A stretch of DNA of 26,923 bases, taken from positions 1 through 26,923 of the forward strand of contig JBAXPC010000006.1 of assembly GCA_037132395.1 (NCBI GenBank), given 5' to 3'. This DNA is from SICB01 sp037132395. Lineage in GTDB: Bacteria > Patescibacteriota > Saccharimonadia > CAILAD01 > BJGX01. The notes under the pieces are model-generated. The model saw only the letters and a list, made by a program, of their open reading frames with translations. It did not search any database and had not been told where the DNA came from. This document shows, piece by piece, positions 23,976 through 26,923 of this stretch (positions are counted from its first letter, which is position 1; every line of letters begins with the position of its first letter). The position numbers were made by a program, and so were the translations under genes.

Positions 23976-24182
23976 CTAGACTTGCGTCCGCTTCTTCGCC
24001 CAGAAGAATCGCTTGTCGCGGCCCTTGAAGATGAAGTAGTGAGCAAGCATGAGCAACGCCAAAGTGATGACGGCGCTCAGCCACGGGAAATGGTGCATAT
24101 GGAATGTCAACAGAGCATAGTATACTCCGCTTCCAAACGCTGCAATCACCAGTAGGATCTGTAGGATCTTGTTCATTTTCAT
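23976..24182 (-). CDS. small two-helix membrane protein, candidate immunity protein
   Basis: 68 aa. Helix one at about residues 4-26, helix two at about 34-52, then a strongly basic tail (KGRDKRFFWAKKR). It starts 2 nt after the stop of the exported protein gene, and its ribosome-binding site GGAG lies within that gene's last codons, so the two are co-translated. Small two-helix proteins placed right after a secreted peptide or toxin gene are often immunity proteins; this is inference from size, topology and position, as no family is recognised. Confidence 0.65.
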   Translation of the reverse strand: MKMNKILQILLVIAAFGSGVYYALLTFHMHHFPWLSAVITLALLMLAHYFIFKGRDKRFFWAKKRTQV

Positions 24183-24184
24183 TG

Positions 24185-25186
24185 TTAGCTCCAGTTGTTT
24201 CCGACGTACATGTATCCGCAGTAGCCTAGTGCATAGGTGAATTCCCAGACTAGTCCGCCACCACGGCTATATGCCACATTGAACATTGCAATTACAGCTC
24301 CAAAAACGAAGCCAAACAATGCCATACAAGGAGCCGTAAGGACTCCTAGGCTTCCTGCCGTACAGGCTGCAGCACTTGCAGCACCTACTCCAGCAAAGAA
24401 AGCATTAAGGAGGACGTTTCCGACCTCACTATGCGACCAGTGGAGATAGATTACCCATCCGAACGTAACGCTCGGGTCGGCAACCACAGGCCAGGCTGTA
24501 ACAGCAGAGGTGTCAACGGTTTGTGTAACCGAATTGCCCTTGACGCTATAGCTTGTAGGTACTGCATTACCATTGGCGTCATACGCCCACGCTGGTTCAA
24601 TAAACCCAATCGTGTTCGTAGCGTCAATCGGAGTTACGCCCTTAGCACTGGTAAGTGCGATGCTTGTTCCACCCAGACCGTTTGCATCCTCAACGGGCTT
24701 GTAGCCCGTCGGAAGAGACATCTTGTACGAGAAGGAAGTAGGAGCATCTGGCCCAGACATCTGCTGTGCAACCTGATAGCCTCCCGGCTTAGGGGTAACA
24801 ACGGCAACTGATGTATCGGTTGGATCTGCAACCCAGGAGCCATTAACATTTTGCATGCTCTTGGCTTTGTTGGGAAGCTTCATACCAATCGACTTTCCAT
24901 CTGATGACACACCACTTACATCACCTGCAGTCGACAAAGCGACATTGGGAGTTGAAGCGGTATTTCCAGATGGATCGTTGCCAGTTGCCTTATGAGCAAT
25001 TGCAGTTGCTGCCGCCACTTTAGAAGTAGCAGTCTCAGCTGCAAAGCGCATTGAACTGGCTTTCGATGCCGATGTATTTGTTGCTGCATTGGCGACATTC
25101 GCCATCCCTAGTGTCGGGATCAAGACCACCAATGCCATGGTAACGCCAAGCAAGATTCGCTTGTACTGCTGTGAGTGAGTGGACAT
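24185..25186 (-). CDS. exported protein with hydrophobic Gly/Ala-rich C-terminus, candidate toxin/bacteriocin precursor
   Basis: 333 aa. Sec signal peptide: basic start, hydrophobic core at about 11-28, cleavage likely after VANA (34). Residues 35-105 are Ala/Ser/Thr-rich. Residues 106-238 look like a beta-rich region ending AWPVVADPS, a pattern I associate with actinobacterial secreted proteins. Residues 255-333 alternate hydrophobic Gly/Ala stretches with Cys275, Cys287 and Cys323, as in pore-forming peptides. A strong purine-rich site (GGGAGGGGG) lies before the ATG. Base use is GC-richer than the flanks, suggesting transfer. Function is not proven; an adhesin or envelope protein is an alternative. 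Confidence 0.7.
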   Translation of the reverse strand: MSTHSQQYKRILLGVTMALVVLIPTLGMANVANAATNTSASKASSMRFAAETATSKVAAATAIAHKATGNDPSGNTASTPNVALSTAGDVSGVSSDGKSIGMKLPNKAKSMQNVNGSWVADPTDTSVAVVTPKPGGYQVAQQMSGPDAPTSFSYKMSLPTGYKPVEDANGLGGTSIALTSAKGVTPIDATNTIGFIEPAWAYDANGNAVPTSYSVKGNSVTQTVDTSAVTAWPVVADPSVTFGWVIYLHWSHSEVGNVLLNAFFAGVGAASAAACTAGSLGVLTAPCMALFGFVFGAVIAMFNVAYSRGGGLVWEFTYALGYCGYMYVGNNWS

Positions 25187-25267
25187 TTTGCCCCCTCCCT
25201 TTCTTCTCGTAAGATGCGATCTGCATCAAACATTACTGCGGTACTGCGGTTCTCGATTAGCTTACCA

Positions 25268-25293
25268 TTGATTAACTCCTAACGAGTAATCAA
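25268..25293 (-). repeat. hairpin with 10-bp arms in the cassette leader
   Basis: On the plus strand TTGATTAACTC (25268-25278) pairs with GAGTAATCAA (25284-25293) with one bulged base and a CTAAC loop. It would lie in the 5' leader of the exported protein mRNA. Confidence 0.55.
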
Positions 25294-25300
25294 GTTGTCT

Positions 25301-25353
25301 ACTAAACGAGATTTCAAAGGCCATCAAATTTGGTCCCTGAAAACTCGTTTAGT
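25301..25353 (-). repeat. long stem-loop with perfect 10-bp ends
   Basis: ACTAAACGAG (25301-25310) and CTCGTTTAGT (25344-25353) pair perfectly; inside, GGCCA (25319-25323) can pair with TGGTC (25331-25335). The arm sequence CTAAACGAG resembles CTAACGAG in the neighbouring hairpin (25279-25286), so the motif occurs three times within 75 nt. Role: leader RNA, repressor site or recombination site. Confidence 0.6.
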
Positions 25354-25445
25354 GTGACAGCTTGTTGCCCGTTAAAGATAAACAAGATACTTCAAACTTA
25401 AGGTACAACTCAAAGTATTTAGATAATGTATTACTACATCTGTCA

Positions 25446-25469
25446 ATATATTGAGGAGAATCAATATAT
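25446..25469. promoter_or_regulatory. operator-like inverted repeat
   Basis: ATATATTGA (25446-25454) and TCAATATAT (25461-25469) are perfect inverted arms with a 6-nt spacer, the shape of a dimeric helix-turn-helix repressor site. It touches the minus-strand TTGACA (25441-25446), so binding would block that promoter. Confidence 0.5.
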
Positions 25470-25555
25470 CATAAATAGTAATAAATGTCAATAGTATTAT
25501 TCGGTTATTTAACTTATTAAATCGAATATATTCTAATAAATATAATTAGAGATTA

Positions 25556-26218
25556 TTACTTCTTTTTATAAAGCCTAGACGGCCACCAAATCAAGCTTCC
25601 CATATCATAGGCGATAGCCGGTACGAGAAGTGACCTAACAATTACAGTATCAAGTAGAACTCCAAAAGATACTATAAAAGAAATCTCGACAAGGAAGAGT
25701 ATAGGGATAATTGATAACGCTGCAAAGGTTGCTGCAAGTACTACTCCCGCTGAGGTAATAACACTTCCGGTTACACCAAGGCCTCGCAGAATACCTGGAC
25801 GAGTACCGATCTTCAGCGACTCTTCTCGAACTCTCGTCATTAGGAATATGTTGTAGTCTACTCCAAGTGCAACAAGAAAAACGAACCCAAAGAGCGGTAC
25901 CGATGGATCTGCCCCAGGAAAGTTAAACAGATGATTAAACACAAGCGCAGCTACCCCGAGTGTTGCAGCATAGCTTATTACTACACTTGCAATTAATTTC
26001 AATGGAGCCACGATTGCTCTTAAGAGTATTATTAGAATCACAAGTATTACGATAAGTATTATTGGAATTATCTTAAATAGGTCATTCTGAGCCGTCGTAT
26101 TTGTATCCAAGTTGATTGCGGTTACACCTCCAACTAATGCGTCTGAACCAACTGATGCGAGGTCAGTACGCAAGCTCTTTACTACGTCTTCTGCAGCTTG
26201 TGAGTCCGCGAGAGGAAG
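25556..26218 (-). pseudogene. C-terminal fragment of an MMPL-family transporter
   Basis: About 220 codons of an RND/MMPL transporter (YdfJ/MmpL-like). Five membrane helices are visible, with the family stretch FGFVFLVALGVDYNIFLMTRVREE and the later GVLLDTVIVRSLLVPA near the C-terminus. Full proteins have about 700 or more residues and twelve helices; here the frame is closed by a stop at 26219-26221, and everything before LPLADSQ is missing. The lost part is replaced by serine recombinase sequence on the opposite strand. Full MMPL proteins export lipids or small compounds; this fragment alone should not transport. Confidence 0.85.
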
Positions 26219-26679
26219 TTATAGATTGGCTATGTTCAACAGTTAGAAGTAAATACAAGAATACTCTAATCGAACAGCAGAAGATTATTGATTCAATTGA
26301 GATGCAAATTAATAGAATAAATAGGATGGAGGAGCAACTTTATGATGATAAGCTAGCAGGAGAAATTACTAGAGATAAGTATGAAGCTAAGAAAGCTGTA
26401 TTCACAGAAGAACGTAGTTTATTAGAAGACAAAAAAGCATCAATCGTTATTAATGCCGAAACGACTATTGAAAAACGAATTGTGGTACTTAGGTTGTCTC
26501 AAAAAGCGGCCGAAATATATTCAAAAAGAACGTCTGATCAAAAAAGGTTAATAATATCAAAACTTTTCTCAAATCTTAGTATTAGTAACGGTTCCTTATC
26601 TGTTAATTTCACAAATTTCACAGAAGCAATCGCACAAAGAGCTGAGAAAAGTCGTCAATTAATAGGAGTTCAAAAATGA
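26206..26679 (+). pseudogene. C-terminal fragment of a serine recombinase
   Basis: About 157 codons matching the end of large serine recombinases: the coiled-coil region with YDDKLAGEITRDKYEAKKAVF and the closing segment with RLSQKAAEIYSKRTSDQKRLIISKLFSNLSISNGSLSVNF. The catalytic N-terminal domain, the recombinase domain and the zinc ribbon are absent. The frame runs on into the MMPL fragment read backwards, so the visible upstream codons are not recombinase. AT-rich compared with the rest of the window. Without the catalytic serine it should be inactive. Confidence 0.82.
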
Positions 26680-26849
26680 GAGTCAAAACCACTAAAAACG
26701 AGCTAAATAACAGTAGTGATGAGGAGCAAGTTAATGCCTTGCGACCTGTATGGCAGGGGAGATGGTTCCTAGTCAAAACTTTTACAGATAAGGATATAGT
26801 TGTTTCTGAAATAGAAGATGTCTTAAATAGTGAGGAAATAGACTCATGA
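26676..26849 (+). CDS. 57-aa hypothetical protein downstream of the recombinase
   Basis: Starts inside the recombinase stop codon (ATGA) and ends in an ATGA overlap with the next ORF, so the three were once one operon. Charged N-terminal half, then RPVWQGRWFLVKTFTDKD and an acidic end. No family recognised. The double overlap is the main evidence that it is a real gene. Confidence 0.6.
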   Translation: MRVKTTKNELNNSSDEEQVNALRPVWQGRWFLVKTFTDKDIVVSEIEDVLNSEEIDS

Positions 26850-26923
26850 AACACTATAAGAAGAAACTAGATAATACATCCTTCATAATACTATCCATAT
26901 TAGTAATAGGATTAGCTATTAAT
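26846..26923 (+). CDS. start of a membrane protein, cut by the window end
   Basis: 26 codons are visible: a basic start (MKHYKKKLDN) and then a hydrophobic stretch (FIILSILVIGLAI) that is probably a membrane helix or signal anchor. It overlaps the previous ORF by 4 nt. The rest lies outside the window. Confidence 0.55.
   Translation, partial: MKHYKKKLDNTSFIILSILVIGLAIN

Larger units (their letters stand above)
25187..25555. other. gene-free regulatory region with stacked inverted repeats
   Basis: No believable gene in 369 nt. It holds the ribosome-binding site of the exported protein, two hairpins (25268-25293 and 25301-25353), a candidate minus-strand -35 (TTGACA, plus coordinates 25441-25446), an operator-like inverted repeat at 25446-25469, and then a very AT-rich tail with weak hairpins up to the MMPL fragment. 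Confidence 0.6.

Noticed and set aside
23846..24046. Minus-strand ORF of 66 codons, Arg/Ser/Lys-rich
   Set aside because: It overlaps the small membrane protein gene in another frame and runs through the large hairpin, with no start signal.
24431..24811. Plus-strand ORF of 126 codons
   Set aside because: Antisense to the exported-protein gene, which has a signal peptide and a strong ribosome-binding site; the plus reading has none.
26116..26205. N-terminal part of the plus-strand frame leading into the recombinase
   Set aside because: These codons are the MMPL gene read backwards; recombinase similarity begins only near 26206-26212.

Overview
The window looks like a chromosomal segment of a Candidate Phyla Radiation (Patescibacteria) bacterium, most likely Saccharibacteria (TM7). 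The evidence is compact genes with 1-4 nt overlaps, a ribosomal superoperon without L30 between S5 and L15, no adk or map between secY and infA, no S10 ahead of L3, small basic ribosomal proteins with lysine-rich tails, and a degenerate two-helix RCK channel. The assignment rests on gene content and was not tested by phylogeny. TGA is used as a stop (for example at the end of S17), which argues against the recoded Gracilibacteria/Absconditabacteria.

Layout. 1-1800: the 3' part of an ABC-F ATPase gene and a small DUF4870/Tic20-like membrane protein. 1834-2029: a terminator, a strong TTGACA/TACAAT promoter and a structured leader of about 130 nt. 2030-11899: L3, L4, L23, L2, S19, L22, S3, L16, L29, S17, L14, L24, L5, S14, S8, L6, L18, S5, L15 and SecY. 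11913-11955: a weak terminator and a fresh promoter. 11977-16117: IF-1, L36 (TTG start), S13, S11, S4, RpoA, L17, L13 and S9, ended by a strong terminator. Together these supply ribosome assembly, protein export and RNA polymerase alpha.

16196-19383 is a second tight cluster: RCK channel-like protein, RluD-type pseudouridine synthase, HolB-like clamp-loader subunit and a TPR protein. It is followed by three tRNA genes (Thr-GGT, Tyr-GTA, Thr-TGT), a PspC-domain protein, a CruF-like carotenoid-family membrane protein (minus), a seven-helix membrane protein and an orphan membrane histidine kinase (minus). Several of these genes have a TATAAT box 6-8 nt before the start codon and no Shine-Dalgarno sequence, suggesting leaderless transcripts.

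From about 23.4 kb the window becomes mosaic and probably accessory: a truncated surface-anchored protein ending beside a palindrome, a cluster of hairpins, a two-gene minus-strand cassette (exported 333-aa protein with a hydrophobic Gly/Ala-rich C-terminus plus a 68-aa two-helix membrane protein), a 350-nt regulatory region full of inverted repeats, the C-terminal part of an MMPL transporter, and, abutting it head to head at about 26.21 kb, the C-terminal part of a serine recombinase followed by two small overlapping ORFs. The cassette resembles a secreted toxin or bacteriocin with its immunity protein. That reading is inference. The MMPL/recombinase junction is either a real rearrangement or an assembly chimera.
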